DNA of 64,000 bases from positions 434,001 through 498,000 of the forward strand of contig CAWFML010000004.1 in the NCBI GenBank assembly GCA_963817025.1, read 5' to 3'. Origin of the DNA: JACMLC01 sp963817025. Its GTDB lineage: Bacteria; Acidobacteriota; Blastocatellia; Pyrinomonadales; Pyrinomonadaceae. Shown piece after piece: positions 24,547 to 33,269 of the stretch (its first letter is position 1; each line of letters opens with the position of its first letter). The notes beneath the pieces are model-generated. The model saw only the letters and a list, made by a program, of their open reading frames with translations. It was not told where the DNA came from and searched no databases. Made by a program: the position numbers and the translations under genes.

Positions 24547-25965
24547 TTAACTTTTTCCTAAAGTGAATGAGTTGAGAATCATCGGCAGCTCGCCTTTGAC
24601 GCCGACATCTTCGATTCTTTCCAATTCCGGCGCGAGCGAAGTGGTGAGCATATAGAGCGTGACGCCTTTAGTGCTCTCTTCATCGCCGGGAGGCAGATAA
24701 ACCACTCGGCCCCAGATGTTGATGTCGCCTTTGTCCGTCCCTCTGGAGATGGCCTTGAAACGAAACTCGTAGCCGTCTATACCGTTGATGGTCGTCTTGC
24801 CTTCGGATACTTTCTGATACTCCGGGTAGTTCTTAGCCAGATTCGCATCACTCTCTTTAATCAGCGCAGGCAGCTTGCCCGCCAGGTCTGCCTCGACCGT
24901 GCCTTTGCTGTCATACCAACTGATGGTGATATTTTCCTGCGTGTAATCGGGAGGCAAACGCCGCTCGACCTCTACGAAGTTGGCCGCGCCCGCAACACCC
25001 GCCTTCGCGCTCTTCTGCCACGATTGCGGGTAGAAGAAATAGAAGTCCACGTAATGCTCTGCCAGCTTGCCGTCCAGGGTGGCCTGAGAGTTTTCAAACT
25101 TGATGGAATTGGGCGGAGCCTGCGCGGGCTTGTTGTTGAGGCTTGGGCCTGTGTTGGTATTGCCGTTGGGGTTGCTGCTGTTGCTGTTGAGCGTCGGGTT
25201 GATACTCACGCCTCCGCCGTCATTGGTGGCAGGGGCGGTTGTCTTATCCTTATTCAAATAGAAATAAGTTCCGACGGCTCCGCCGACCACGAGCAGGAGG
25301 ACAAACACGCCTGCAATTGCGAGCATCAGACCGGTTTTAGATTTTTTGGGCGCAATGGCGGCGGCGGCAGCAGGCGGCGGCTGAATCGGCCCTGTGTTCG
25401 GCGCGGCAAAAGGCGCAGTGCCTGTGTTCGGCGGCGGCAAGGGGGTCGAAGGAGGCGCGGTGGTCGCGGCCTGTCGTTGAAAATTTGTAGAGGGCTGCAC
25501 GGGCGCGCCCGTCGTCGGCGGCAGTTGCGGCGGCGGCGGAGCCATCAGCGTCGGAAACGGCGCGGGCGTCTGCGGTTGCGGCGGAGTGGATTTCTCCGGC
25601 GGATGCGGCGCAGGCATGTGCGGCTGCGGCTGCTGTGGCGGCAGCGGCTGCGAAAGTCTGGTCGTCTGCTGCGGCGGAATGCCGCTCGTAGCGTTGTCCG
25701 ACGGGCGAAACGCGTTGGCCGAAGGCGGCGGTGGCGGCGCTCCTGCCAGCGTCGCATTCAAATCAGGCTGACGCGCCGGAGGCGGAGCCGCCGCCGGAGG
25801 CGTGGCCGGGATGTCCAGCTTCGAGAGGTCTGCATGCACTGTCGCATTCGGATCAAAATCTGTTTGCGGCTTGTCTATATCAGGCACGAGCCGTCCGCCG
25901 TCGTGCGTGCAGAACTTCTGCATGTCATCCTGATAACTGCGATTACATTTCGGGCAACGAAGCAT
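24547..25965 (-). CDS. Zinc-ribbon, proline-rich single-pass membrane protein
   Basis: A 472-residue protein. Residues 1-26 form a small zinc ribbon (LRCPKCNRSYQDDMQKFC followed by HDGG). About 190 residues of Pro/Ala/Gln/Thr-rich low-complexity sequence follow, then one membrane helix (TGLMLAIAGVFVLLLVVGGA), an Asn/Thr/Ser-rich linker and a C-terminal domain of about 180 residues (IKFENSQATLDGKLAEHYVD) with no family I recognise. Topology would place the ribbon in the cytoplasm and the C-terminal domain outside. The N-terminal ribbon resembles that of the kinase in the same cluster, hinting at a shared partner. It lies directly upstream of the FHA-ABC gene on the same strand. Confidence 0.72.
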   Translation of the reverse strand: MLRCPKCNRSYQDDMQKFCTHDGGRLVPDIDKPQTDFDPNATVHADLSKLDIPATPPAAAPPPARQPDLNATLAGAPPPPPSANAFRPSDNATSGIPPQQTTRLSQPLPPQQPQPHMPAPHPPEKSTPPQPQTPAPFPTLMAPPPPQLPPTTGAPVQPSTNFQRQAATTAPPSTPLPPPNTGTAPFAAPNTGPIQPPPAAAAAIAPKKSKTGLMLAIAGVFVLLLVVGGAVGTYFYLNKDKTTAPATNDGGGVSINPTLNSNSSNPNGNTNTGPSLNNKPAQAPPNSIKFENSQATLDGKLAEHYVDFYFFYPQSWQKSAKAGVAGAANFVEVERRLPPDYTQENITISWYDSKGTVEADLAGKLPALIKESDANLAKNYPEYQKVSEGKTTINGIDGYEFRFKAISRGTDKGDINIWGRVVYLPPGDEESTKGVTLYMLTTSLAPELERIEDVGVKGELPMILNSFTLGKS

Positions 25966-25984
25966 AGTTTGAATCTCTTAAATG

Positions 25985-26043
25985 ATTGGCTCAATGATTC
26001 ATTCGCTCATTTCATCAATGAGCGAATGAATCATTGAGTCAAT
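25985..26043. repeat. Family C palindrome (TTGACTCATT type)
   Basis: Arms 25985-26011 and 26017-26043, 27 bp each with one mismatch, are made of CAATGATTCATTCGCTCATT and its complement around a five-base loop. It ends four bases before the stop codon of the TPR gene on the minus strand. Other members: about 33600, 44365, 44823 and 59640. Confidence 0.9.
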
Positions 26044-26046
26044 ATC

Positions 26047-27324
26047 CTAGTTTCCTCTGGCACGCGCAATCTTGTTTGGCAGCTCGGCATTGTTCGGGTC
26101 AAGTTCGAGCGCGCTCTGATAGGCGCGCAGAGCATCGCGGCCTCTTCCGGTCTTCATGTACCCGTCGCCGACGCCCGTCAACCCGAAAGAGCCTGCAAAG
26201 TTTTTGCGCTCTCCGGCGGGCGCAACTTCGGCTGCGCGATTGTACGCGCGCTCTGCATCCTCAAAGCGTTCGACGCGCAGGTAGACAGAGCCGAGCAGGG
26301 AGTAGGGCGCAACAGTGCGCGGGCTAATCTCGATTAAATTTTTCAGCACCGGCTCGGCTTCGTCGTAACGGCGAAGCGCGACCAGCAGCCTGCTCAGGAA
26401 ATAGAGCGCGCCGAGATTCCTGGCATCCATTTGCAGCGCGCGACGCAAGAGAGGCTCGGCCTCTTGATAACGCTGCTCGGAATCCAGAGCCTCTGCAATC
26501 AAGACGAGTGTCGGCGCGTCGTTCGCCAGCTCAATCGCGCGGCGATAATACGGCTCTGCCTCCTGCCCGCGTCCCATCTTCCGCAAGAGCCTTCCCAAAT
26601 GCACATGAGCGACGGCAAACTGCGGGTCTGCTTCGACCGCGCGGCGGTATGCCTGCTCGGTTTCGCTATCAATCAGCCCGCGCGCCTGAAGCGCGACGCC
26701 GAGACGGTCATACGCGACAGCATTATTGGCCTGCAACTGTATGGCGCGGCGCGCGGCGCGCTCGGCTTCGACCAGACGGCTGGCGAGACTGCCGCCGCTG
26801 CGCGGCTGAACCAGCACGAAGCTCAAGGCCACATACGCATCCGTGCCCAACTGGTTATATTGAACTGACAGCTTATAAGCCTTCTCTGCCTCTTCCCAAC
26901 GCTGCTGGTCTGTGTAGATATTGCCCAGCCCGTAATAAGCCCTGTGGTCGCGCGCCTTTAGCTGAATCGCTTCGCGGTAAGCTTTTTCGGCCTCGGCATA
27001 ATTGCGCGCATCACGCGCCTCGTTGCCTTCGTCCAGCTTGTCCTCGACCATCTCTTCGATCTCTTCGGGAGATGGGCCGGCGGGTTTTCCTTTGGGCGGC
27101 TTGGGTCTGACGCGTGGCGGATTATTGGTCGGGCGCGTGCCTCCGCTTGTGCGACGCTTGCTCTTCGTTTCGGGATTCTTCGGCCTGAAGATGCCCGCGC
27201 CTCCGCCCAACTCGCCGCCGGCTTCCTGTGCAAACGCGTTTGGAGACAGCATTAGCAGCAGGGCCGCGCAGACGACGAGCATGAGCGGCGCGCACGCGAT
27301 GCGCGGACGGCTCTCGAATCTCAT
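26047..27324 (-). CDS. Exported TPR-repeat protein
   Basis: About 425 residues. A signal peptide (MLVVCAALLLMLSPNAFA-Q) is followed by a basic, Pro/Lys-rich stretch (KRRTSGGTRPTNNPPRVRP) and then about nine tetratricopeptide repeats, for example AEKAYREAIQLKARDHRAYY and AERAYNRAAEVAPAGE. TPR arrays are helical scaffolds for protein contacts. The start at 27324 has GAGGTG a few bases upstream. It has the same layout as the next gene upstream (signal, GGGAG..RP motif, basic region, TPR), so the two are paralogues. Probably a periplasmic assembly factor within the kinase cluster. Confidence 0.8.
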   Translation of the reverse strand: MRFESRPRIACAPLMLVVCAALLLMLSPNAFAQEAGGELGGGAGIFRPKNPETKSKRRTSGGTRPTNNPPRVRPKPPKGKPAGPSPEEIEEMVEDKLDEGNEARDARNYAEAEKAYREAIQLKARDHRAYYGLGNIYTDQQRWEEAEKAYKLSVQYNQLGTDAYVALSFVLVQPRSGGSLASRLVEAERAARRAIQLQANNAVAYDRLGVALQARGLIDSETEQAYRRAVEADPQFAVAHVHLGRLLRKMGRGQEAEPYYRRAIELANDAPTLVLIAEALDSEQRYQEAEPLLRRALQMDARNLGALYFLSRLLVALRRYDEAEPVLKNLIEISPRTVAPYSLLGSVYLRVERFEDAERAYNRAAEVAPAGERKNFAGSFGLTGVGDGYMKTGRGRDALRAYQSALELDPNNAELPNKIARARGN

Positions 27325-27413
27325 TATTTCACCTCGATAAAATTTCATAATTCGCTCAATTGATAATCAACAGATTAAAGAAACGATCCTTCAGAGTATA
27401 TCAATGAATCTCT

Positions 27414-29066
27414 TCACGGCTTGGGTTGGAGCTTGAGCTTGACGCTCATGACTTTGTTGACGCCGACAAAGACACGCGTCTCCAACATCTCGTAGCCGAC
27501 GAGCGAAGCCGCCACACGATATTCGCCCGGTCTCAGTTGGCTGAAAGACACGATATTGACAGAGGATGGCACTGTGGTCATCTGCGCTTCGCCGCCCGCG
27601 AGGGGTTCTATGAGGACGATAGCATTCGGCTCGCACGTGATTAAGATCACCCCGGAGGCTGGCGTCGGTCTGGTGTTATTGCTCCATTTGATTGTCCGCA
27701 CGCTCGAAGCATAACGCAGGTTCGGCTCTTTCGCCGTCCCACTCTGAGGTGAGGCTGTCGCGGCGGGAGGCTGCCTGATGGCAACCGCGCTGGCTCCGCT
27801 GGCCGCGCCGGTTGTCTCCCTGGCAGCCGTTTTGACTTCCGGCGTCGGCGTAGCTTTGGCAACAGCCGGTGCGGGAACAGTGGGCCGCGCGTGCTGCGTG
27901 TAGTCTGGCGCAAGCTTGGCCGCGCTCGCATAGGCCGCACGCGAACCCGCATCATCGCCCATCATCCGCCGCACATCGCCCAACAGAAGCCAGCCGTCCT
28001 CATCCGCTGAATTGGCCTGCGTATATTTTTCCAGTTCCGCTTTTGCCTCTGCGAGCTTGCGATCAAGAATCAACAGCCCCGCGCGATCCAGCGCGTAAGC
28101 CGAGTTGAGACCGATGGCCGCGCTCCACTCCTCGCGCGCCTTCGCAAAGTTGCTGCGCGTATATTGTATCAGCGCGAGATTGGAATGCGGCGCGGACATC
28201 TTGGGGTCGAGCCGCGCGGCCTCTGCGTAAGCCGTCGCCGCCTGATCCAGCTGACCGAGCTTATGCAGGACGACTCCGTAATTCGCATGCGCGGCAGCGT
28301 TCGCCGGTTCGAGCGCGACTGCCTGACGCAAGAGCGGCTCGCTGTCGCGCCAGCGTCCCTGCTCCATCAACACCAGACTCAACTCGCTGTACAGCTCCGG
28401 CGTTTTTGGCGACAGCCCGATGGCACGACGATAAGCGGCCTCTGCTTCCTGATAATTCTTGCGCCGGTAGTGGCTCCAACCGAGAGCGACGTGCGCCGCA
28501 TAATTATTTCTATCAAGAGCCAGTGCGCGCGTCGCTGCTCGCTCGGCCTCTGCGTAACGCTCCATAGCATTGTTGACATACGCCAGCGCGACATGCGCGT
28601 CAGCATCTTCTTCATCAAGCTCTATGGCGCGACGAAAAACGGTTTCGGCTTCGGCGTAACGCTTCTGGTCGAAATAGGTGTTGCCCAGACCCATGTAAGC
28701 GCGCGAGTCCTGCGGGTCAATCTCTATCGCCAGCTTATATGCGCGCTCGGCTGCGAGATGATTCGGCGGGCTGCCGTCGCGTGCCGCATTGCCAAGCTCA
28801 AGCGCGGCCTCGACCTGTTTGCCGGTGTCTGCCTTCGCCGTTGCGGGAGTGTTAGCTGTGACCGCCGGTCGGCGTTTGGAAGTTTTCGGCTGAGAGGTGC
28901 GTGGGCGGCGGCGCGTAGAACTTTCGGAAGGTCGCTTGACGCCCTCGCCTGCGCCGCCTGAGATGTCCTGTGCAAGCGCGCCCGCTGAGAGCTGGCCCGA
29001 GACGAGCAGCAGTGCGGCGGCGACGCCCGCGCGCAAAAAGCACTGACAGCTTCCAGTCATCTTCAT
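27414..29066 (-). CDS. Exported TPR protein with C-terminal PEGA-like domain
   Basis: About 550 residues. After the signal peptide (VAAALLLVSGQLSAGALA) come a basic linker, about eight TPR units (AERAYKLAIEIDPQDSRAYM; AEAAYRRAIGLSPKTPELYS), a low-complexity Ala/Pro/Thr stretch and a final domain (ITCEPNAIVLIEPLAGG then LRPGEYRVAASLVGYE), a beta-sandwich of the PEGA kind often found in surface proteins. The start at 29066 is chosen for GAGG upstream. It follows the kinase gene after 48 bp and precedes the paralogous TPR gene, all on the minus strand. Confidence 0.8.
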   Translation of the reverse strand: MKMTGSCQCFLRAGVAAALLLVSGQLSAGALAQDISGGAGEGVKRPSESSTRRRPRTSQPKTSKRRPAVTANTPATAKADTGKQVEAALELGNAARDGSPPNHLAAERAYKLAIEIDPQDSRAYMGLGNTYFDQKRYAEAETVFRRAIELDEEDADAHVALAYVNNAMERYAEAERAATRALALDRNNYAAHVALGWSHYRRKNYQEAEAAYRRAIGLSPKTPELYSELSLVLMEQGRWRDSEPLLRQAVALEPANAAAHANYGVVLHKLGQLDQAATAYAEAARLDPKMSAPHSNLALIQYTRSNFAKAREEWSAAIGLNSAYALDRAGLLILDRKLAEAKAELEKYTQANSADEDGWLLLGDVRRMMGDDAGSRAAYASAAKLAPDYTQHARPTVPAPAVAKATPTPEVKTAARETTGAASGASAVAIRQPPAATASPQSGTAKEPNLRYASSVRTIKWSNNTRPTPASGVILITCEPNAIVLIEPLAGGEAQMTTVPSSVNIVSFSQLRPGEYRVAASLVGYEMLETRVFVGVNKVMSVKLKLQPKP

Positions 29067-29114
29067 GCCACCCTCATTCCTGTTTACCATTTTGATTTTC
29101 AGACCGCAGGCCCG

Positions 29115-32100
29115 CTAAGAGCCTTCGCGCACCAGACGAAATCCGAGCAGGTCATTTTTGGTCGTCGGCTCGATCCAATCACGATAAGCGTTGGAGATAG
29201 GCTTGTCGCCTTTCGTGTCGCTGGCTAAAGAGCCGCCGCGAATGATCGCCCAGTTCTGGTGAGCCGTTTTGACGGTCAGTTCGTTGCCCGGATAGTAAGA
29301 AGGCTTTGAGGAAGTCCATTCCCAGACATTGCCTATCATGTCGAGGTGTCCCCAGCGCGCTTTTCCTTCAGGATAAGAGCCGACCGGCTTGACCGTCGGC
29401 AAGCCTGCATCCTTGACAGCCGCCCTGTCGCCCGTCCAGCTCTTGCCCCACGGGTAGAGATTGCCCTCGCTGCCGCCGCGCGCAGCATACTCCCACTCTG
29501 CTTCGGTCGGCAGGCGATACTTTGCATTGTCGCGCTTTGAACGCCACTCTGCAAAAGCGTTTGCATCTTCAAGCGAAACGTTGGTGACGGGCCATTGCTC
29601 CTGCCCAGTGATGGGCTTGCCGCCAACCCAATGACCCGGCGCGATGTGCCGGGTCGCGTTCACAAACTCCGCATACTCTGCATTGGTCACTTCCGTTTTA
29701 TCCATCTCGAAAGAAGCGACGGTGACGGAGTGTGGCGGCCCTTCCTGCACCAACCCGCCCGCGCGTCCCATCTGGAACGAGCCGCCGGGGACTGCAATCA
29801 GCTCCGCTTTGCCGCTCGTCTGCGGCGCGTCGTTCCCGCCTTGATTCGGGCCGCCGCCGTTGTTGACGATTGGCGGCTTCGCAGGCTCGGACGACGAGCG
29901 CGTCATAAAGTAGACGCCTGCGCCGCCGCCGAGGACGACGATGCCGATAACGGCTGCCGCGATAATCATCGGCATCGAAGATTTCTTCGGCTCCTCCGCT
30001 GCGCCAAGAAAACCGGGCGCGGAGCTAACATGCATGCCCTGCTGGCTCTGTTGCCAGTCTTGCTGTTGTTGCCCGACTCCGGGAAGGCTGCTGTTGCCGA
30101 GATTTTGCGTGATGACGCCATGACGCTGCTGCTGTGTGGACTCAAAGTCAACGGCTGGCGGCGTCGGGTCATAATTCTGCACGGAAGTCGAGGCCAGTTG
30201 ACGCTCCGCGCGTTCACGTTCTTCGCGTTCACGCTGCTCGCGTTGCTGTCGCTCGCGTTCTTCCTGTTCTTTGCGCTGACGCTCTGCTTCTTCTGCGCGG
30301 CGCGTTTCTTCCTGTTGTGCGCGCAGGCGTGCTTCGGCCTCTGCGCGCTGCCGCGCTTCTTCAGCCGCGAGCACCTTGGCCTCCTGCTCTGCGCGCCAGC
30401 GTGCATCTTCCTCCGCACGCTTACGCGCGGCCTCTTCTTCCGCCTTGCGTTGCTCCTCGGCGCGAAGTCGTGCGGCGGCCTCTTCTTCTTTCCTGCGGGC
30501 TGTGGCCTCGGCATCCGCTTTCTTTCTCTCTTCAGCCTCTGTACGAAGCCTTGCAGCCTCTTCTTCGGCCTTGCGCCGCGCCTCCGACTCGGCTCTCAAT
30601 CTGGCTTCAGCTTCCGCACGCTGGCGCGCGGCTTCATCTGCACGCCGCTTAACTTCTTCCGCAGCTTTGCGCCGCTCCTCTTCCTCGGCCTTGAGTCGCG
30701 CCTCTTCAGCAGCACGTTGGCGTGCTTCTTCTTCAGCGCGAAGCTGCGCCTCTTCTTCCGCGCGCTGTTTAGCCTCTGCCTCCGCGCGCAGGCGTGCTTC
30801 TTCCCCGGCACGCTTTTGCGCGGCCTCTTCTTCAGCTTTCCTTTTAGCTTCGGCCTGCTGCTGAAGCCTGTAATCTTCTTCGCGCGCCAGTTCTTCACGC
30901 GCGATGCGGTCGCGGTCTTCCTGTTCGCGCCGCTCCTGCTCGCGTCTTTGCGCTTCGGCAGCCTGCCGTGCGCGCTCTTCAAGCACGGCGGCCTGTTCGC
31001 GCAAGCGCGCGGCTTCCATCGAAGCTGAACTCTGCTGGTGCGCGTAATCTTCGAGCGAGCCGCCGGTGATAGTGCCAGCGAGATTGCTGCTCTCCACGCC
31101 CGTTTGCTGCGGCGAGTGCGGCGGCGAGGTCGGCGTGGCCGGAGGCGAGATGATGGTCGCCGAATCCATACTCATCTGGCCCACCTGCGTCCGGTTAAGC
31201 GAAAGAGAAGCGCTCGCCACAGCATCGCGCAGCTCGCTGATAAAAGCCTCTACAGATGCCGGACGATCAATAGCATCCTTCTCAAGAGCATGACGCACGA
31301 CCGCCTCGATCTGCGAAGGAACCTGCACGCCCATCTCTGCGAAAGTCGCTGGCGCAGCGGTCAGGTGCTTTTTCATGATCGAAGGAATCGAAGTGCCCTT
31401 GAACGGCACGTCGCCGCCGAGCATCTGGTACATAATAACGCCGAGGCTGTAAATATCCGCCTTCGCATCCGGCTCTTCATCCGACCATTGTTCCGGGGCC
31501 ATATAAAAAGGCGACCCCATCAACCCGCTCGTCTTCGCCTGCACAAAAGAACCCAACAGCTCGCCAGACTTAATCTTTGCCAGACCGAAATCCAGAATCT
31601 TCAATCCTTCGGCTACAGGAATGTCTTCCTGCATCATGATGTTTAAGGGCTTGAGGTCACGATGGACGATGTTCTGTCGGTGGGCTGCGGCGACGCCCGC
31701 GCCGATGGCTGACATCAGTTCGAGCGCGCGTGCGGGCGGCAAAGATTTTTCCGCGACTAAAATGTCGTGCAACGATTTGCCCTGCACAAACTCCATCACG
31801 AGAAAAGGCATCGTGCCGCGCGCGACGCCAAAGTCTGTGACGGCGATGATGTTCGTGTGGCGGATGGCGGCGGCGGCCAAGGCTTCCTGACGAAAGCGCG
31901 TGACCAGCATCGGGTCGTTGCCGACGAGGTCTGGCAGGATGACTTTGATGGCGTGCGCGGTCTTGAGAAAAATATGACGCGCTTTGAAGACGACGCCCAT
32001 CCCGCCATGACCGAGCCGTTTTTCTAATTGATAACGACCGTCGAGGATTGGCTCGCCCGCAATCGAATGCGTCGTCGCATCGCCGTCGTTCGGACAGTGA

Positions 32101-32147
32101 TTGACGTGATCGGGAAAGCAACGTTTACAAGCTGGACATTCTTTCAT
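29115..32147 (-). CDS. Transmembrane Ser/Thr protein kinase with extracellular SUMF1/FGE-like domain
   Basis: A 1010-residue protein. Residues 4-22 are a zinc-ribbon-like CPACKRCF...CPNDGD. The PknB-type kinase domain follows: GHGGMG loop at 47-51, catalytic Lys68, HRDLKPLN at 162-169, DFG at 186-188 and GSPFYMAPEQW. A very long Glu/Ala/Arg/Lys coiled coil spans about 376-650, then one membrane helix at about 725-747 and an SUMF1-like domain from about 778 (VPGGSFQMGRAGG; RLPTEAEWEYAARGG; GNVWEWTSS; GFRLV). This last domain contains no cysteine, so it cannot work as a formylglycine-generating enzyme and is more likely a binding module. It heads the cluster whose FHA domains probably read its phosphorylation. 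Confidence 0.92.
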   Translation of the reverse strand: MKECPACKRCFPDHVNHCPNDGDATTHSIAGEPILDGRYQLEKRLGHGGMGVVFKARHIFLKTAHAIKVILPDLVGNDPMLVTRFRQEALAAAAIRHTNIIAVTDFGVARGTMPFLVMEFVQGKSLHDILVAEKSLPPARALELMSAIGAGVAAAHRQNIVHRDLKPLNIMMQEDIPVAEGLKILDFGLAKIKSGELLGSFVQAKTSGLMGSPFYMAPEQWSDEEPDAKADIYSLGVIMYQMLGGDVPFKGTSIPSIMKKHLTAAPATFAEMGVQVPSQIEAVVRHALEKDAIDRPASVEAFISELRDAVASASLSLNRTQVGQMSMDSATIISPPATPTSPPHSPQQTGVESSNLAGTITGGSLEDYAHQQSSASMEAARLREQAAVLEERARQAAEAQRREQERREQEDRDRIAREELAREEDYRLQQQAEAKRKAEEEAAQKRAGEEARLRAEAEAKQRAEEEAQLRAEEEARQRAAEEARLKAEEEERRKAAEEVKRRADEAARQRAEAEARLRAESEARRKAEEEAARLRTEAEERKKADAEATARRKEEEAAARLRAEEQRKAEEEAARKRAEEDARWRAEQEAKVLAAEEARQRAEAEARLRAQQEETRRAEEAERQRKEQEERERQQREQREREERERAERQLASTSVQNYDPTPPAVDFESTQQQRHGVITQNLGNSSLPGVGQQQQDWQQSQQGMHVSSAPGFLGAAEEPKKSSMPMIIAAAVIGIVVLGGGAGVYFMTRSSSEPAKPPIVNNGGGPNQGGNDAPQTSGKAELIAVPGGSFQMGRAGGLVQEGPPHSVTVASFEMDKTEVTNAEYAEFVNATRHIAPGHWVGGKPITGQEQWPVTNVSLEDANAFAEWRSKRDNAKYRLPTEAEWEYAARGGSEGNLYPWGKSWTGDRAAVKDAGLPTVKPVGSYPEGKARWGHLDMIGNVWEWTSSKPSYYPGNELTVKTAHQNWAIIRGGSLASDTKGDKPISNAYRDWIEPTTKNDLLGFRLVREGS

Positions 32148-32478
32148 TGGTCGGCTCGATCCGGAGGCGGCCCGCCCACTCTTTCATGCAGGCGACTAAA
32201 TGATCGGGGGGCAGCCTGAGTTTTCGACAGCAAACGCTTATTTTACAGCGCCTGCATGGTTTGGCGCGGCGTCAGGCGCTCTGCCCTTTGAGCTACAGCG
32301 GCTGCCAGACGGCACAGAAGGATTGGCTTGAATCCGCGCAAAAATGATTTTAGCGACCTTCTGCCCTTCAATCAAGTAATATAGATTATCAATCCGCACA
32401 AGAGACGATAGAGATGAGTTAAGTTTGCTATTTCCAGATGAAGACGAACGTTTCCCGCAAAGGCGTTTCAACCAGGGA

Positions 32479-32538
32479 GTAGGGTGCCGGGTGTAGTTCA
32501 AGATATTTCTCTTAACTACACTCGACACCCTGCCTTAT
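32479..32538. repeat. Palindrome of GGGTGTCGGGTGTAG type
   Basis: AGGGTGCCGGGTGTAGTT on the left pairs with AACTACACTCGACACCCT on the right, with two mismatches. It ends just before the promoter of the MerR-like gene. Related hairpins lie at about 5426-5480 and, less complete, at about 63470-63540. Confidence 0.75.
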
Positions 32539-32540
32539 TA

Positions 32541-32570
32541 TTGACAACAGGTATTGTTAAAAACTATATT
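32541..32570 (+). promoter_or_regulatory. Promoter of the MerR-like gene, apparently leaderless
   Basis: TTGACA at 32541-32546, an 18-base spacer and TATATT at 32565-32570. The start codon begins seven bases after the -10 element, where transcription should begin, so the transcript would have little or no leader. Confidence 0.65.
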
Positions 32571-32576
32571 CGGGCC

Positions 32577-33269
32577 ATGCGCGCTCTGGAAAGCTATCGC
32601 AGCCATGACTTTATCGGCGTCGAGGATTTAGCGAGCGTCGCCGCCTCGCTCGTCGAAAGATATAACCGCGAGCCTGAGCGCGGCAACGTGCGGCTCGCCA
32701 TCACTCCGCGCATCGTGCGCCATTACCTCGGCGAAGATTTGCTCGGAGAGCCGACGGGGCAGGCAGGCACTTCGACCATCTTCAATTACGGCAACCTGCT
32801 GCGCTTGCTGGCGGTCAAAAAACTGCTCTCAGATAACTGGTCAGTCGCTAAAATCAGAGAGTTTATGACTGCGCTCGACATCACGGCTCTTGAGCAACTG
32901 GTCAACAGCGCGCTCTCGCCTTCAACCAATCGCAGTCAGGCCAAAAAACCGGAAGCCGTCACAGGCAGGGCGCGCGGGCAGCAGTCGCAGTCGCGCCTCA
33001 CACAGCGACGCCTGCCCGAAGCCTTGCCAGCCAGAGCGCCTTTATTCTCAGCCCCCTCGGCCATGCCACAGCAACCGCCGCCGCTGGCCTCGCTGGTCAT
33101 CGAATCCGCACGCCGCGCAGAGCGCACGGCTGCCGAATGGATAGAGATTGCCACGGGCCTCGAAATCAAAGTCCGCCGCAGCTTTCGCCCGCCGCGCACA
33201 GAGCAGGAGCGCGAAAAACTGCAAGCTCGCTTCTGGGCCGTGATAAGTAAAAAGGAAGAGAAGGACTGA
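32577..33269 (+). CDS. MerR-like winged-helix transcription regulator
   Basis: About 230 residues. The N-terminal part (ITPRIVRHYLGEDLLGEP then FNYGNLLRLLAVKKLLSD and WSVAKIREFMTAL) has the order of a MerR-type DNA-binding domain: helix-turn-helix, wing, and a leucine-rich helix. The rest is a basic Gln/Pro/Arg linker and a short C-terminal domain with WIEIATGLEIKVRRSFRPP; no metal-binding cysteines are present, so it is not a metal sensor of the classical kind. ATG at 32577 is chosen because it sits exactly at the expected transcription start; the longer reading from 32484 begins inside a palindrome. Its target genes are unknown; it points away from the kinase cluster. Confidence 0.72.
   Translation: MRALESYRSHDFIGVEDLASVAASLVERYNREPERGNVRLAITPRIVRHYLGEDLLGEPTGQAGTSTIFNYGNLLRLLAVKKLLSDNWSVAKIREFMTALDITALEQLVNSALSPSTNRSQAKKPEAVTGRARGQQSQSRLTQRRLPEALPARAPLFSAPSAMPQQPPPLASLVIESARRAERTAAEWIEIATGLEIKVRRSFRPPRTEQEREKLQARFWAVISKKEEKD

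Noticed and set aside
25024..26037. A 337-codon frame opposite the zinc-ribbon gene
   Set aside because: It consists of Arg/Gly runs that are the complement of the proline-rich linker.
29595..31028. A 477-codon frame opposite the kinase gene
   Set aside because: It mirrors the coiled-coil region of the kinase; its Phe/Leu/Cys-rich content is the complement of Glu/Lys/Arg codons.
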